Assembly (NCBI RefSeq): GCF_001718835.1
Contig: NZ_CP013443.1
Span: 3,348,001 to 3,412,000 of the forward strand
DNA length: 64,000 nucleotides
Direction of reading: 5' to 3'
From: Burkholderia cepacia
GTDB taxonomy: Bacteria > Pseudomonadota > Gammaproteobacteria > Burkholderiales > Burkholderiaceae
Part shown: positions 25,472 through 34,712 of the stretch, piece by piece
Layout: each line of letters opens with the position of its first letter
Numbering within the stretch: the stretch's first letter is position 1
Notes under the pieces: generated by a model
Databases searched by the model: none
Told to the model about the DNA's origin: nothing
What the model saw: only the letters and a program-made list of their open reading frames with translations
Made by a program: the position numbers and the translations under genes

Positions 25472-25890
25472 TTCGCCACTCCTTGTTTGACGACCGGCAT
25501 CCCGGCCTGCTGCCAGGCGGCCACGCCGCCCTCGAGCACGTGCACCTCGGCGTAGCCCGCCGCCTCGACCTCGCGCGCCGCCTTCTGCGACTGCTGGCCG
25601 TTCTGGCAGACGAGCAGCACCGGCGTGCTCTTGTTCTTCGCGACCTGCGCAATTTTCGCGCCGATCTCGCCCGCCGCGACCTGACGGGCCGACGGCAGGT
25701 GGCCGGCCGCGAAATCGGACGCGGCGCGCACGTCGATCACGACCGCGTTGCGGCGGTTGATGAGTTGCGTCGCCTCTGCGGCCGACAGGCCGCCGCGACC
25801 GCGGCGCAGCGCGGGCCAGGCCAGCAGGCCGCCGGATACCACCAGGATCGCGACAAGGGCCAGGTTGGTGTAATCGGTAAAGAACGTCAC
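25468..25890 (-). CDS. Membrane-anchored rhodanese-like protein
   Basis: 140 residues from a GTG start (MTFFTDYTNLALVAILVVSG). There is one N-terminal TM helix, then a rhodanese domain with the active-site loop LVCQNGQQSQKAA; the Cys of CQNGQQS is the persulfide-forming residue. Rhodaneses of the secB-grxC cluster (YibN-like) have an unclear sulfur-transfer or membrane protein insertion role. It precedes and overlaps grxC by 4 nt. Confidence 0.9.
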   Translation of the reverse strand: MTFFTDYTNLALVAILVVSGGLLAWPALRRGRGGLSAAEATQLINRRNAVVIDVRAASDFAAGHLPSARQVAAGEIGAKIAQVAKNKSTPVLLVCQNGQQSQKAAREVEAAGYAEVHVLEGGVAAWQQAGMPVVKQGVAK

Positions 25891-25935
25891 GGAAATCCGC
25901 CGGAAAAAGAGAAATCGGATGAGGACAATCCCGCC

Positions 25936-25941
25936 ATTATA
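25936..25941 (-). promoter_or_regulatory. Probable -10 element of the rhodanese-grxC-secB-gpsA run
   Basis: TATAAT on the minus strand within the AT-rich CCATTATAAAATAACC stretch, 46 nt upstream of the rhodanese GTG. The -35 region is weak. The same AT-rich island could serve the divergent gpmA on the plus strand. Confidence 0.5.
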
Positions 25942-26026
25942 AAATAACCGTCTTGCGCGATGGCGGGCCCCGGTCGGGTCCCGTGCGACGCGCCCCGCTT
26001 CCCTATCACTACCGACCGCAAGATCC

Positions 26027-26773
26027 ATGTACAAACTCGTTCTCATCCGCCACGGCGAATCGACGTGGAACAAGGAAAACCGCTTCACCGGCTGGGTCGA
26101 CGTCGACCTGACCGAACAGGGTCGCAACGAGGCCTACCAGGCCGGCGAATTGCTCAAGGAGGCCGGCTACACGTTCGACATCGCGTACACGTCGGTACTC
26201 AAGCGCGCAATCCGCACGCTGTGGCACGTGCAGGACCGGATGGACCTGATGTACCTGCCGGTCGTCCACTCGTGGCGCCTGAACGAGCGCCACTACGGTG
26301 CGCTGTCGGGCCTGAACAAGGCCGAAACGGCCGCGAAGTTCGGCGACGACCAGGTGCTCGTGTGGCGTCGCAGCTACGACACGCCGCCGCCCGCGCTCGA
26401 GCCGACCGACGAACGCGCGCCGTTCAACGACCCGCGCTACGCGAAGGTGCCGCGCGAACAGCTGCCGCTCACCGAGTGCCTGAAGGACACGGTCGCGCGC
26501 GTGCTGCCGCTGTGGAACGAGTCGATCGCCCCGGCGGTCCGCGCCGGCAAGCAGGTGCTGATCGCCGCGCACGGCAACTCGCTGCGCGCGCTGATCAAGT
26601 ACCTCGACGGCATCTCGGACAGCGACATCGTCGGCCTGAACATCCCGAACGGCGTGCCGCTCGTGTATGAACTCGACGAGAACCTGAAGCCGATCAAGCA
26701 CTATTACCTCGGCGACCAGGACGCGATCGCGCAGGCGCAGGCCGCCGTCGCGAAGCAGGGCAAGGCGGGCTGA
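26027..26773 (+). CDS. gpmA: 2,3-bisphosphoglycerate-dependent phosphoglycerate mutase
   Basis: 248 residues, typical dPGM length. It interconverts 3- and 2-phosphoglycerate in glycolysis. The phosphohistidine motif LIRHGESTWNKENRFTGW gives His9. ERHYGALSGLNKAETA and the second His in LIAAHGNSLRALIKYLDG complete the active site. Divergent from the rhodanese operon. A 12-bp GC hairpin without a U-tract (26781-26811) follows it. Confidence 0.96.
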   Translation: MYKLVLIRHGESTWNKENRFTGWVDVDLTEQGRNEAYQAGELLKEAGYTFDIAYTSVLKRAIRTLWHVQDRMDLMYLPVVHSWRLNERHYGALSGLNKAETAAKFGDDQVLVWRRSYDTPPPALEPTDERAPFNDPRYAKVPREQLPLTECLKDTVARVLPLWNESIAPAVRAGKQVLIAAHGNSLRALIKYLDGISDSDIVGLNIPNGVPLVYELDENLKPIKHYYLGDQDAIAQAQAAVAKQGKAG

Positions 26774-26780
26774 TCCCGCC

Positions 26781-26811
26781 CCGCCGCGCCGGCCCCGCGC
26801 CGGCGCGGCGG
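26781..26811 (+). repeat. GC-rich hairpin downstream of gpmA
   Basis: CCGCCGCGCCGG pairs perfectly with CCGGCGCGGCGG across 7 nt. With no T-run after it, intrinsic termination is doubtful; it could stabilise the gpmA 3' end. Confidence 0.5.
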
Positions 26812-26966
26812 GCGCTTGCGCGAACCCCGAGCGTTTGCGCGAACCTCTTCGCCCGGGCACGGTCGAACCGGTTTCGGTCCTTTCCACTGCCCCGCCGGAC
26901 GAACAGTTATACTTGTCCGCTACATCCCCGCTACCGCCACGCGCTTCCCGACCGCACCAGATCTCT

Positions 26967-28514
26967 ATGCGAATGAAATTGAAGAACATCGGCCTGATTG
27001 CCGCGGGCCTCGCCACGGGCGTGTTCGCCACGCTGCAGGTTTCCGCATCGGCCGAGCAGACCGCCACGGCGCCGCTTCCCCTCGACCAGCTCCGCCTGTT
27101 CGCGGAAGTCTTTGGACAGATCAAGCGCGAGTATGTCGAACCGGTCGACGACAAGAAGCTGCTGACGGCCGCGATCAAGGGCATGGTGTCGAGCCTCGAC
27201 CCGCACTCGTCGTTCCTCGACAAGACCGACTATGACGAGCTGCAGGAGCAGACGAAGGGCCGCTTCGCGGGTCTCGGCATCGAGATCTCGCAGGAAGACG
27301 GCCTCGTCAAGGTGATCTCGCCGATCGAAGATACGCCCGCGTTCCGCGCCGGCATCCGTCCGGGCGACCTGATCACGCGCATCAACGACAAGCCGGTGCG
27401 CGGCATGACGCTCGACAAGGCCGTGAAGCAGATGCGCGGCGAGCCGGGCACCAAGGTCACGCTGACGATCTTCCGCAAGAGCGACGACCGCACGTTCCCG
27501 GTCACCGTCACGCGCGCGATCATCAAGGTCCAGAGCGTGAAGATGAAGATCCTCGATCCGGGCTATGCCTATGTCCGCATCACGAGCTTCCAGGAACGCA
27601 CGACGCCCGATCTCGCGCAGAAGCTGCAGGACATCGCACGCCAGCAGCCGAACCTGAAGGGCCTCGTCCTCGACCTGCGCAACAACGGCGGCGGCCTGCT
27701 CCAGAGCGCGGTCGGCGTGGCCGGCGCGTTCCTGCCGCCCGACTCCGTCGTCGTGTCGACCAACGGCCAGATCCCCGATTCGAAGCAGGTCTACCGCGAT
27801 ACGTACGACAACTATCGCCTGCCGTCCTTCGACGGCGATCCGCTGAAGAACCTGCCGCCGGTCTTCAAGACGGTACCGATGATCGTGCTGACGAACGCCT
27901 ATTCGGCGTCCGCGTCGGAAATCGTCGCCGGTGCGCTGCAGGATTCGAAGCGCGCGCAGATCATGGGCAAGACGACGTTCGGCAAGGGTTCGGTGCAGAC
28001 GGTCCGCCCGATGACGGCCGACACCGCGCTGCGCCTGACCACCGCGTATTACTACACGCCGAGCGGCCGTTCGATCCAGAACAAGGGCATCACGCCGGAC
28101 GTGCCGGTCGATCAGTACGCGGACGGCGATCCGGACGACGTGCTCGTGACGCGCGAGGTCGACTACACGAACCACCTCGCGAACACGCAGGATCCGAACG
28201 AGAAGAAGGAACAGGAAGAGCGCGAGCAGCGCCGGATGGATCAACTGCGCGTCCTCGAAGAGCAGAACGACAAGAAGACGCCGGAGCAGCGCCAGAAGGA
28301 TCGCGATCGCAAGCCGATCGAGTTCGGCAGCGCCGACGACTTCATGATGCAGCAGGCGCTCAACAAGCTCGAAGGCAAGCCGGTGCAGGAATCGAAGTCG
28401 CTGCTCGCCGAAAGCACGAAGGGCGCGGCCGGCAAGGCCGCGACGGCCCCGAAGGCATCGGGCGCCAGCGCGAAGCCGGCCTCCGCACCGAAGCCCGCGT
28501 CGGCGCCGAAGTAA
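26967..28514 (+). CDS. S41 family carboxyl-terminal processing protease
   Basis: 515 residues from MRMKLKNIGLIAAGLATGVF, with an N-terminal signal/anchor. A PDZ domain is at about 95-170 (GLGIEISQEDGLVKVISPIE), then the S41 catalytic core with NAYSASASEIVAGAL (Ser315) and TFGKGSVQTV (Lys340), the Ser-Lys dyad of CtpA/Tsp proteases. The charged tail (about 400-470) and a terminal Ala/Pro/Lys-rich repeat (KPASAPKPASAPK) are low complexity. It trims periplasmic or envelope proteins. A strong terminator follows. Confidence 0.94.
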   Translation: MRMKLKNIGLIAAGLATGVFATLQVSASAEQTATAPLPLDQLRLFAEVFGQIKREYVEPVDDKKLLTAAIKGMVSSLDPHSSFLDKTDYDELQEQTKGRFAGLGIEISQEDGLVKVISPIEDTPAFRAGIRPGDLITRINDKPVRGMTLDKAVKQMRGEPGTKVTLTIFRKSDDRTFPVTVTRAIIKVQSVKMKILDPGYAYVRITSFQERTTPDLAQKLQDIARQQPNLKGLVLDLRNNGGGLLQSAVGVAGAFLPPDSVVVSTNGQIPDSKQVYRDTYDNYRLPSFDGDPLKNLPPVFKTVPMIVLTNAYSASASEIVAGALQDSKRAQIMGKTTFGKGSVQTVRPMTADTALRLTTAYYYTPSGRSIQNKGITPDVPVDQYADGDPDDVLVTREVDYTNHLANTQDPNEKKEQEEREQRRMDQLRVLEEQNDKKTPEQRQKDRDRKPIEFGSADDFMMQQALNKLEGKPVQESKSLLAESTKGAAGKAATAPKASGASAKPASAPKPASAPK

Positions 28515-28531
28515 GCGCCGGCCGGCATCCG

Positions 28532-28568
28532 ACGGGCCATCGCGGGAAGACCGCGATGGCCCGTTTTT
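28532..28568 (+). terminator. Rho-independent terminator of the S41 protease gene
   Basis: A 14-bp perfect stem (28532-28545 with 28551-28564) and a 5-nt loop, followed by a run of T, about 18 nt after the stop codon. Confidence 0.92.
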
Positions 28569-28618
28569 CATGCGCGCCTAAAATAACGACACGTCCGCCG
28601 CTTCGCCCACGACTCCCC

Positions 28619-29371
28619 ATGAACGACGATCAACTCCTTCGCTACTCCCGCCACATCCTCGTCGACGAAATCGGCATCGAGGCGCAGCAGCGCTTTCTCG
28701 ATGCGCATGCGATCGTCGTCGGCGCGGGCGGCCTCGGCTCGCCCGCCGCAATGTACCTCGCGGCATCGGGCGTCGGCACGATCACGCTCGTCGACGCCGA
28801 TACGGTCGATCTCACGAACCTGCAGCGGCAGATCCTGCACGTGACGGCGTCGGTCGGCCGCAGCAAGGTCGAATCGGGACGCGACGCGCTCGCGCAACTG
28901 AACCCCGAGGTGAAGGTGCACGCGGTCGTCGCGCGTGCCGACGACGCATGGCTCGACGCGCACGTGCCGAACGCGACCGTCGTGCTCGACTGCACCGACA
29001 ACTTCGCGACGCGGCACGCGATCAACCGCGCGTGCGTCGCGCATGGCGTGCCGCTCGTGTCGGGCGCCGCGCTGCGCTTCGACGGCCAGATCAGCACGTT
29101 CGATTTCCGCGACCCGGCCGCGCCCTGCTATGCGTGCGTGTTTCCGGAAGACCAGCCGTTCGAGGAAGTCGCGTGCGCGACGATGGGCGTGTTCGCGCCG
29201 ACGGTCGGGATCATCGGTGCGATGCAGGCCGCCGAGGCGCTGCGCGTGATCGGCGGCATCGGCAAGACGCTCAACGGGCGGCTGATGATGCTCGATTCGC
29301 TGCGGATGGAATGGACGACGATGAAGATCGCGCGCCAGGCCGACTGCCCCGTGTGCGGGGGCCGGCACTGA
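28619..29371 (+). CDS. HesA/MoeB/ThiF family adenylyltransferase
   Basis: 250 residues from MNDDQLLRYSRHILVDEIGI. This is an E1-like enzyme that adenylates the C-terminal Gly of ThiS- or MoaD-type sulfur carriers. It shows the nucleotide motif IVVGAGGLGSPAAMYLA, the LTNLQRQILH loop, DCTDNFATRHAIN, and two CxxC zinc pairs (PCYACVF, DCPVCGG). Neither thiS nor moaD adjoins it, so MoeB and ThiF roles cannot be separated from context. Full length. Confidence 0.92.
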   Translation: MNDDQLLRYSRHILVDEIGIEAQQRFLDAHAIVVGAGGLGSPAAMYLAASGVGTITLVDADTVDLTNLQRQILHVTASVGRSKVESGRDALAQLNPEVKVHAVVARADDAWLDAHVPNATVVLDCTDNFATRHAINRACVAHGVPLVSGAALRFDGQISTFDFRDPAAPCYACVFPEDQPFEEVACATMGVFAPTVGIIGAMQAAEALRVIGGIGKTLNGRLMMLDSLRMEWTTMKIARQADCPVCGGRH

Positions 29372-29416
29372 CGCGCGGCCCACGCCCCGCGTGCGGGAAC
29401 GTGGGCGTGCGACCGG

Positions 29417-31186
29417 CTAGGCCGCATCCGCGCGCGGCTCGGCGACCGACAGGCGCTGCAGCGCGGCCTGCACTTCCTCCGGCTCGAACGCGGCGAGCAC
29501 GTCGGCCGTCGGCTTCTCGAGCGCCTTCAGGTGCGCGCGCAGGATCTCCTGCTTCACGACGAGCAGCTGGCTCGGGTGCATCGAGAACTCGGTGAGCCCC
29601 ATCCCCAGCAACAGGCGCGTGAGCGCCGGATCGCCCGCCATCTCCCCGCACACCGACACGGATACGCCCGCGCGCTTCGCTTCGCGCAACGTATAGGCGA
29701 TCAGGTGCAGCACGGCCGGATGCAGCGGGTCGTACAGGTGCGCGACCGCATTGTCGGCACGGTCGATCGCGAGCGTGTACTGGATCAGGTCGTTCGTGCC
29801 GATCGACAGGAAATCGAACCGCTTCAGGAACAGCGGCAGCGCGATCGCCGCGGCCGGGATCTCGATCATCGCGCCGATGCGCACGTTCGGATCGTACGCG
29901 AGCCCCGCGTCGTCGAGCTGGCGCTTCGCCTCGCGGATCAGGTCGAGCGTCTGGTCGATCTCCTGCGCGTGCGCGAGCATCGGGATGAGGATCTTCACCT
30001 GGCCGAACGCGGACGCACGCAAAATCGCACGCAGCTGCGTGAGGAACATCTGCGGCTCGGACAGGCTCCAGCGGATCGCGCGCAGGCCGAGCGCGGGGTT
30101 CGGCGCCGTCTCGTAGCCCTCGTCGAGCGCCTCGAGCGGCTTGTCCGCGCCGACGTCGATCGTGCGGATCGTCACCGGCATGCCCTTCATCCACTCGACG
30201 GCCCGCTTGTATGCGGCGAACTGCTCCTCCTCTTCCGGCATCTCCTTCTGATGCATGAACAGGAACTCGGAACGGAACAACCCGACGCCGACCGCGCCGG
30301 CCTCGACCGCCGCCTTCGCGTCGTCGGGCAGCTCGATGTTCGCGTACAGCTCGATCTTGGTGCCGCACAACGTTTGCGTCGGCGAGAACTTCAGACGCTG
30401 CAGCTTGCGTTGCTCGAGCAGCTTCTCGGACTGCCGGTACGAATACTCCTCGAGGACGATCGGTGCCGGATCGACGATCACGATGCCCTGGTCGCCGTCG
30501 ACGATGATCAGGTCGTCCTGGCGGATCAGCGCGCTCGCATGCTGCACGCCGACCGCGGCCGGAATGCCGAGGCTGCGCGCGACGATCGCCGTGTGCGACG
30601 TGCGCCCGCCGAGGTCGGTGACGAACGCCTGGAACGACTGCGACTTGAACTGCATCATGTCGGCCGGCGCGATGTCGTGCGCGACGACGATCATCTCGTT
30701 CGTGCCGTTCGCGGCCGCGCGGTCGAGCGCCTGCGACGCGGACGGTGCACCGGCGAGCGCCTTCAGCACACGCTCGACCACCTGCTCGATGTCGGCCTTG
30801 CGCTCGCGCAGGTATTCGTCCTCGATGTCGTCGAAGTGACGCGTGAGCAGCTCGAGCTGCTCGGTCAGCGCCCATTCGACGTTGTAGCGGCGCGTGCGGA
30901 TCAGGTCGATGGTTTCCTGCACGAGCATCTCGTCGCTCAGGATCATCGCGTGGACGTCGATGAATGCACCGACCTCGCTCGGGGTGTCGTCGGTCAGGTC
31001 GGCGCGCAGCGCCTCGAGTTCGTGATGCACGACATCGAGCGCCGTGCGGAAGCGCTCGACCTCGGCGTCGATCTGGTTGGCGTCGATCAGGTAATGGGCG
31101 ACGTCGAGCGCCGCCGGCGCGATCAGGTACGCTCGCCCGATCGCGATACCTCGTGAGACGGGAATGCCATGCAGCGTGAAGGACAC
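29417..31186 (-). CDS. ptsI: Phosphoenolpyruvate-protein phosphotransferase (PTS enzyme I)
   Basis: 589 residues from a GTG start at 31186, preceded by AGAGGAGG at good spacing. Enzyme I takes phosphate from PEP and passes it to HPr. The phosphohistidine motif GGRTSHTAIVARSLGIPAAV, the PEP-binding GLFRSEFLFM and the C-terminal SIGTNDLIQYTLAIDR and CGEMAGDP are present. With HPr and EIIA but no sugar permease nearby, it belongs to a regulatory PTS branch. It is separated from ptsH by a terminator and has its own -10. Confidence 0.95.
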   Translation of the reverse strand: MSFTLHGIPVSRGIAIGRAYLIAPAALDVAHYLIDANQIDAEVERFRTALDVVHHELEALRADLTDDTPSEVGAFIDVHAMILSDEMLVQETIDLIRTRRYNVEWALTEQLELLTRHFDDIEDEYLRERKADIEQVVERVLKALAGAPSASQALDRAAANGTNEMIVVAHDIAPADMMQFKSQSFQAFVTDLGGRTSHTAIVARSLGIPAAVGVQHASALIRQDDLIIVDGDQGIVIVDPAPIVLEEYSYRQSEKLLEQRKLQRLKFSPTQTLCGTKIELYANIELPDDAKAAVEAGAVGVGLFRSEFLFMHQKEMPEEEEQFAAYKRAVEWMKGMPVTIRTIDVGADKPLEALDEGYETAPNPALGLRAIRWSLSEPQMFLTQLRAILRASAFGQVKILIPMLAHAQEIDQTLDLIREAKRQLDDAGLAYDPNVRIGAMIEIPAAAIALPLFLKRFDFLSIGTNDLIQYTLAIDRADNAVAHLYDPLHPAVLHLIAYTLREAKRAGVSVSVCGEMAGDPALTRLLLGMGLTEFSMHPSQLLVVKQEILRAHLKALEKPTADVLAAFEPEEVQAALQRLSVAEPRADAA

Positions 31187-31253
31187 GCGCACCTCCTCTG
31201 TACAAGTAAAGCCGCGGCACACTGCTGCGATGCGCTTATGACCCCGGTTAGCG

Positions 31254-31259
31254 ATTATA
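31254..31259 (-). promoter_or_regulatory. Probable -10 element of ptsI
   Basis: TATAAT on the minus strand, 68 nt upstream of the ptsI GTG and downstream of the ptsH terminator. CAGTCA about 18 nt upstream is a poor -35. Confidence 0.55.
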
Positions 31260-31326
31260 AATTCCACACGTGGCCGCTGACTGCATGCACCGCAGCATTG
31301 CGCGGATCGCATCAATCGTGCCTGCG

Positions 31327-31354
31327 AAAAAAATGCCGCGGAATCCGCGGCATT
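31327..31354 (-). terminator. Intrinsic terminator between ptsH and ptsI
   Basis: AATGCCGCGG pairs with CCGCGGCATT (10 bp) across a 3-nt loop, followed on the minus strand by seven T. It lies 43 nt after the ptsH stop and about 140 nt before ptsI. Confidence 0.9.
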
Positions 31355-31396
31355 CTGACTGGAAACGGCAACGATCCCGTGCGTGGCGCGTGCGGA

Positions 31397-31666
31397 TCAC
31401 TGGCCTTCGCCGAACTTGTCCGCGATCAGTTTCAGCAGTGCGTCCATCGCTTCCCGCTCGTCGGGCCCTTCGGTCTCGATCGTCACGGTGCTGCCGATGC
31501 CCGCCGCCAGCATCATCACGCCCATGATGCTCTTCGCGTTGATCTTGCGCCCGTTGCGCGTCATCCAGACTTCCGACTGGAAGTTGCCGGCCAGTTGCGT
31601 AAGCTTGGCCGATGCGCGCGCATGGAGCCCCAATTTGTTGACGATGGTGGTTTCTTGTTGAAGCAT
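31397..31666 (-). CDS. ptsH: Phosphocarrier protein HPr
   Basis: 89 residues with the His15 site (NKLGLHARASAKLTQLA) and the Ser46 region (NAKSIMGVMMLAA), where HPr kinase can act in beta-proteobacteria. It relays phosphate from enzyme I to EIIA proteins. It follows the EIIA gene by 76 nt and is ended by an intrinsic terminator before ptsI. Confidence 0.96.
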   Translation of the reverse strand: MLQQETTIVNKLGLHARASAKLTQLAGNFQSEVWMTRNGRKINAKSIMGVMMLAAGIGSTVTIETEGPDEREAMDALLKLIADKFGEGQ

Positions 31667-31742
31667 GATTCTCGGTCAGGTCGGTCGGGGCCGCCGGCGG
31701 CCAGCGCCGGCGAACGGGTCTAAAACGGGGAACGCAATCCGG

Positions 31743-32213
31743 TCACGTCGGCCGGGTGCGCGGGCACGGCTCCGGCGGAATCGGCGCGCACTGGCCGCAG
31801 CCGGTTTCGCTCGGCGGCGGCGGCGTGCCCGCCGCGACTTCGTGGACACCCTTCGCGCCGCCGGACAACGCCTTGTCGACCAGCTTGTCGAGCGGCACGG
31901 TGCGGTAGCAGACGGCCCGCACGAGCATCGGCAGGTTGGCGCCCGCCAGCACCCGCACGTCCGCGACCTTCGCGAGCTGGCCCGCGATGTTCGCGGGCGT
32001 CGCGCCGTACATGTCGGTCAGCACGACCACGCCGTTCTCTTCCATGAGCCGCGCGAGCTCCGCATGCGCGAACGCCATCACCTGGGTCGGATCGCTGTCC
32101 GCCATCACGTCGATACAGCCGATGCGGGCGGGCACGCCGCCATAGATGTGCGCGATGCAGTCCCGCAGCGCGGTGGCGAGCGGGGCGTGCGCGATGATCA
32201 GGATCCCGGCCAT
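31743..32213 (-). CDS. Mannose-class PTS EIIA component
   Basis: 156 residues, EIIA-Man fold with the phosphohistidine at His9 (MAGILIIAHAPLATALRDCI) and VVVLTDMYGATPANIA. No EIIB, EIIC or EIID genes adjoin it, so it probably serves as a regulatory phosphate acceptor in the PTS encoded here. The C-terminal tail after about residue 128 (TPPPPSETGCGQCAPIPPEP) is rich in Pro and Cys and is not part of the family fold. It lies between gshB and ptsH. Confidence 0.92.
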   Translation of the reverse strand: MAGILIIAHAPLATALRDCIAHIYGGVPARIGCIDVMADSDPTQVMAFAHAELARLMEENGVVVLTDMYGATPANIAGQLAKVADVRVLAGANLPMLVRAVCYRTVPLDKLVDKALSGGAKGVHEVAAGTPPPPSETGCGQCAPIPPEPCPRTRPT

Positions 32214-32439
32214 GTCAGCACCCGCCTGTCCGCCCCGAGCCGGGCAACGAGCAACGCGATCGAGAGGGTCGTTTCATGTTCAAGCCTTGCAACAGTGTCG
32301 GCCCGACCGCCGGGCCTTCGGTGCGCGATCGCGGCACCGGGCAAGCGGGCATTGTAGCAGGCCGGTCGGCCTGTCCGGCCGAGCTGCTCCGGCGACGGGG
32401 GACCTGCGCGGCCGCCGCCGGGGTTGCGCGGGAGACGGC

Positions 32440-33396
32440 CTACGCGACCGCACGCTCCAGCGCGTCGATGAACATCGCGGCGACGTCGAAGCCCGTCTGC
32501 TCCATGATCTCGCGGAAGCACGTCGGGCTCGTGACGTTCACCTCGGTCAGCCAGTCGCCGATCGCATCGAGGCCGACCAGCAACAGCCCGCGCGCCGCGA
32601 GCACGGGCCCGAGCGTTTCGGCGATCTCGCGATCGCGCGCGGTCAGCGGCTGCGCGACCCCGAGCCCGCCCGCCGCGAGATTGCCGCGCACCTCGCTGCC
32701 CTGCGGAATCCGCGCGAGCGAATACGGCACCGGCTCGCCGCCGATCAGCAGGATGCGCTTGTCGCCGGCCTTGATCTCGGGGATGAATTTCTGCGCCATC
32801 ACCGAGCGCGTGCCGTCGTGGCTCAGCATCTCGATGATCGAACCGAGGTTCATGCCGTCCGGCTTCACGCGAAACACGCCCATCCCGCCCATTCCGTCGA
32901 GCGGCTTCAGGATCACGTCGCCGTGCTCGGCGTGGAACGCGCGCAGCCGTTTCGCGTCGCGCGTGACGAGCGTCGGCGCGACGAATTGCGGAAACTCGCC
33001 GATCGCGAGCTTCTCCGAATGGTCGCGGATCGACTGCGCCTTGTTGAACACGCGCGCGCCGGCGCGCTCGGCCAGCTCGAGCAGCCACGTCGACGTCACG
33101 TATTCCATGTCGAACGGCGGATCCTTGCGCATCAGCACCGCGCCGAACGACGTCAGCAGGCGCGACGCGTGCGCGGCCGCCTCGTGCCACGGATGACGGT
33201 GCAGGTCGCCCGGGTCGCCGACGAACGTGATGCGCCGCACGTCGGCCTCGACGGCCGACCCCGTCCACGCGAGGTGGTTCGGCTCGCACGCGTACACCGC
33301 ATGCCCGCGCCGCGCCGCCTCGGCCATCATCGCGTAGGTCGAATCCTTGTAGATCTTGAAGCGCTCGAGCGGGTCGGCGATAAAGAGAATGTCCAT
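32440..33396 (-). CDS. gshB: Glutathione synthetase
   Basis: 318 residues, ATP-grasp ligase. It joins gamma-glutamylcysteine and glycine. It begins MDILFIADPLERFKIYKDST and shows FDMEYVTSTWLLELAERAGA, DVILKPLDGMGGMGVFRV, and the C-terminal GDWLTEVNVTSPTCFREI. It lies 26 nt downstream of gshA, so both steps of glutathione synthesis are co-transcribed. Confidence 0.96.
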   Translation of the reverse strand: MDILFIADPLERFKIYKDSTYAMMAEAARRGHAVYACEPNHLAWTGSAVEADVRRITFVGDPGDLHRHPWHEAAAHASRLLTSFGAVLMRKDPPFDMEYVTSTWLLELAERAGARVFNKAQSIRDHSEKLAIGEFPQFVAPTLVTRDAKRLRAFHAEHGDVILKPLDGMGGMGVFRVKPDGMNLGSIIEMLSHDGTRSVMAQKFIPEIKAGDKRILLIGGEPVPYSLARIPQGSEVRGNLAAGGLGVAQPLTARDREIAETLGPVLAARGLLLVGLDAIGDWLTEVNVTSPTCFREIMEQTGFDVAAMFIDALERAVA

Positions 33397-33422
33397 GAGG
33401 TCCTGTACTTGGCGAAGGTCCG

Positions 33423-34712
33423 TTACACCTGGATGGCTTCGGGATCGGTCTTTTCCAGTTCGATCGACGACGCGATCAGCGACAGCCGCGCGACGACGCC
33501 GTACATGTAGAAACGGTTCGGCGGCGCGGCACCCGGCTTCGCGCCGGCATCCGGCAGCGCCGTGTGCTCGAAGCCGAGCGGCACGTAGTGCATGCCGGGC
33601 GCGTTCAGGTTCTGGTCGCGTTCGCGGCCGGCGTGCGTGCGGTAGAAGCCGCCGACCACATAGCGGTCGATCATGTACACGACGGGCTCGGCTACTTCGT
33701 CGCCGACGCGCTCGAACGTATACACGCCTTCCTGCACGATCACGTCGCGCACCGCGAGGCCGGCCTTCGACTCGGCCATCTGCGCGCGCTCGGCCTTCGA
33801 CATCCGGCCGATCTCGGCCGCGTCGTGCACGGTCATCACGCCGCGCCCCGCCGTGCCCGCGTCGGCCTTCACGACGACGTACGGCTTCTCGCTGATCCCG
33901 TATTCGCGGTACTTGCGCGCGATCTTCTTCAGCACGCCGTCGATCGCGTCGGCAAGCGCCTGCTCGCCTTCATGCGCCTGCCAGTCGACGCCTTCCACGT
34001 GCGCGAAATACGGATTCACCATCCACGGATCGACGCCGACCATCTTCGCGAACTTCTTCGCGACGTCGTCGTAGCACGAGAAGTGCGTCGACTTGCGGCG
34101 CACGGCCCAGCCCGCGTGCAGCGGCGGCAGCAGGTACTGCTCGTGCAGGTTTTCCAGCACGGCCGGAATGCCGGCCGACAGGTCGTTGTTCAGCAGGATC
34201 GAACACGGATCGAAGTTCTTCAGGCCGAGACGGCGCTGCGAACGCTCGAGCGGCTCGAGCACGATCTTCTGGCCGTCGGCCAGCGTGATCGGCGTCATGT
34301 CGGTGATGCTCGGGTCGAGCGAGCCGAAGCGCACGTTCAGGCCGGCCTGACGCATGATCGTCGCGAGGCGCGCGACGTTTTCGAGGTAGAACGCGTTGCG
34401 GGTCGGCAGCTCGGGAATCACGAGCAGGTTCTTCGCGTCCGGGCAGATCTTCTCGATCGCGGCCATCGCAGCCTGCACGGCAAGCGGCAGCACTTCGGAC
34501 GGCAGGTTGTTGAACGCGCCGGGAAACAGGTTCGCGTCGACGGGCGCCAGCTTGAAGCCGGCATTGCGCAGGTCCACCGAACAATAGAACGGCGGGGTGT
34601 GTTCCTGCCATTCGAGCCTGAACCAGCGTTCGATCGCAGGTGTCGCGTCGAGGATCTTCTGCTCGAGCTCGAGCAGCGGACCGTTCAACGCCGTAACGAG
34701 GTGGGGAACCAT
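33423..34712 (-). CDS. gshA: Glutamate-cysteine ligase (beta-proteobacterial type)
   Basis: 429 residues of the TIGR02049-type GshA family rather than the enterobacterial type. It makes gamma-glutamylcysteine, the first step of glutathione synthesis. Seen are PFYCSVDLRNAGFKLAPVDA, HFSCYDDVAKKFAKMVGVDP, PYVVVKADAGTAGRGVMTV and MIDRYVVGGFYRTHAGRERD. First gene of gshA-gshB; start at MVPHLVTALNGPLLELEQKI. Confidence 0.95.
   Translation of the reverse strand: MVPHLVTALNGPLLELEQKILDATPAIERWFRLEWQEHTPPFYCSVDLRNAGFKLAPVDANLFPGAFNNLPSEVLPLAVQAAMAAIEKICPDAKNLLVIPELPTRNAFYLENVARLATIMRQAGLNVRFGSLDPSITDMTPITLADGQKIVLEPLERSQRRLGLKNFDPCSILLNNDLSAGIPAVLENLHEQYLLPPLHAGWAVRRKSTHFSCYDDVAKKFAKMVGVDPWMVNPYFAHVEGVDWQAHEGEQALADAIDGVLKKIARKYREYGISEKPYVVVKADAGTAGRGVMTVHDAAEIGRMSKAERAQMAESKAGLAVRDVIVQEGVYTFERVGDEVAEPVVYMIDRYVVGGFYRTHAGRERDQNLNAPGMHYVPLGFEHTALPDAGAKPGAAPPNRFYMYGVVARLSLIASSIELEKTDPEAIQV

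Noticed and set aside
26781..26811. GC hairpin after gpmA as an intrinsic terminator
   Set aside because: Stem is perfect but no T-run follows, so it was listed only as a repeat.
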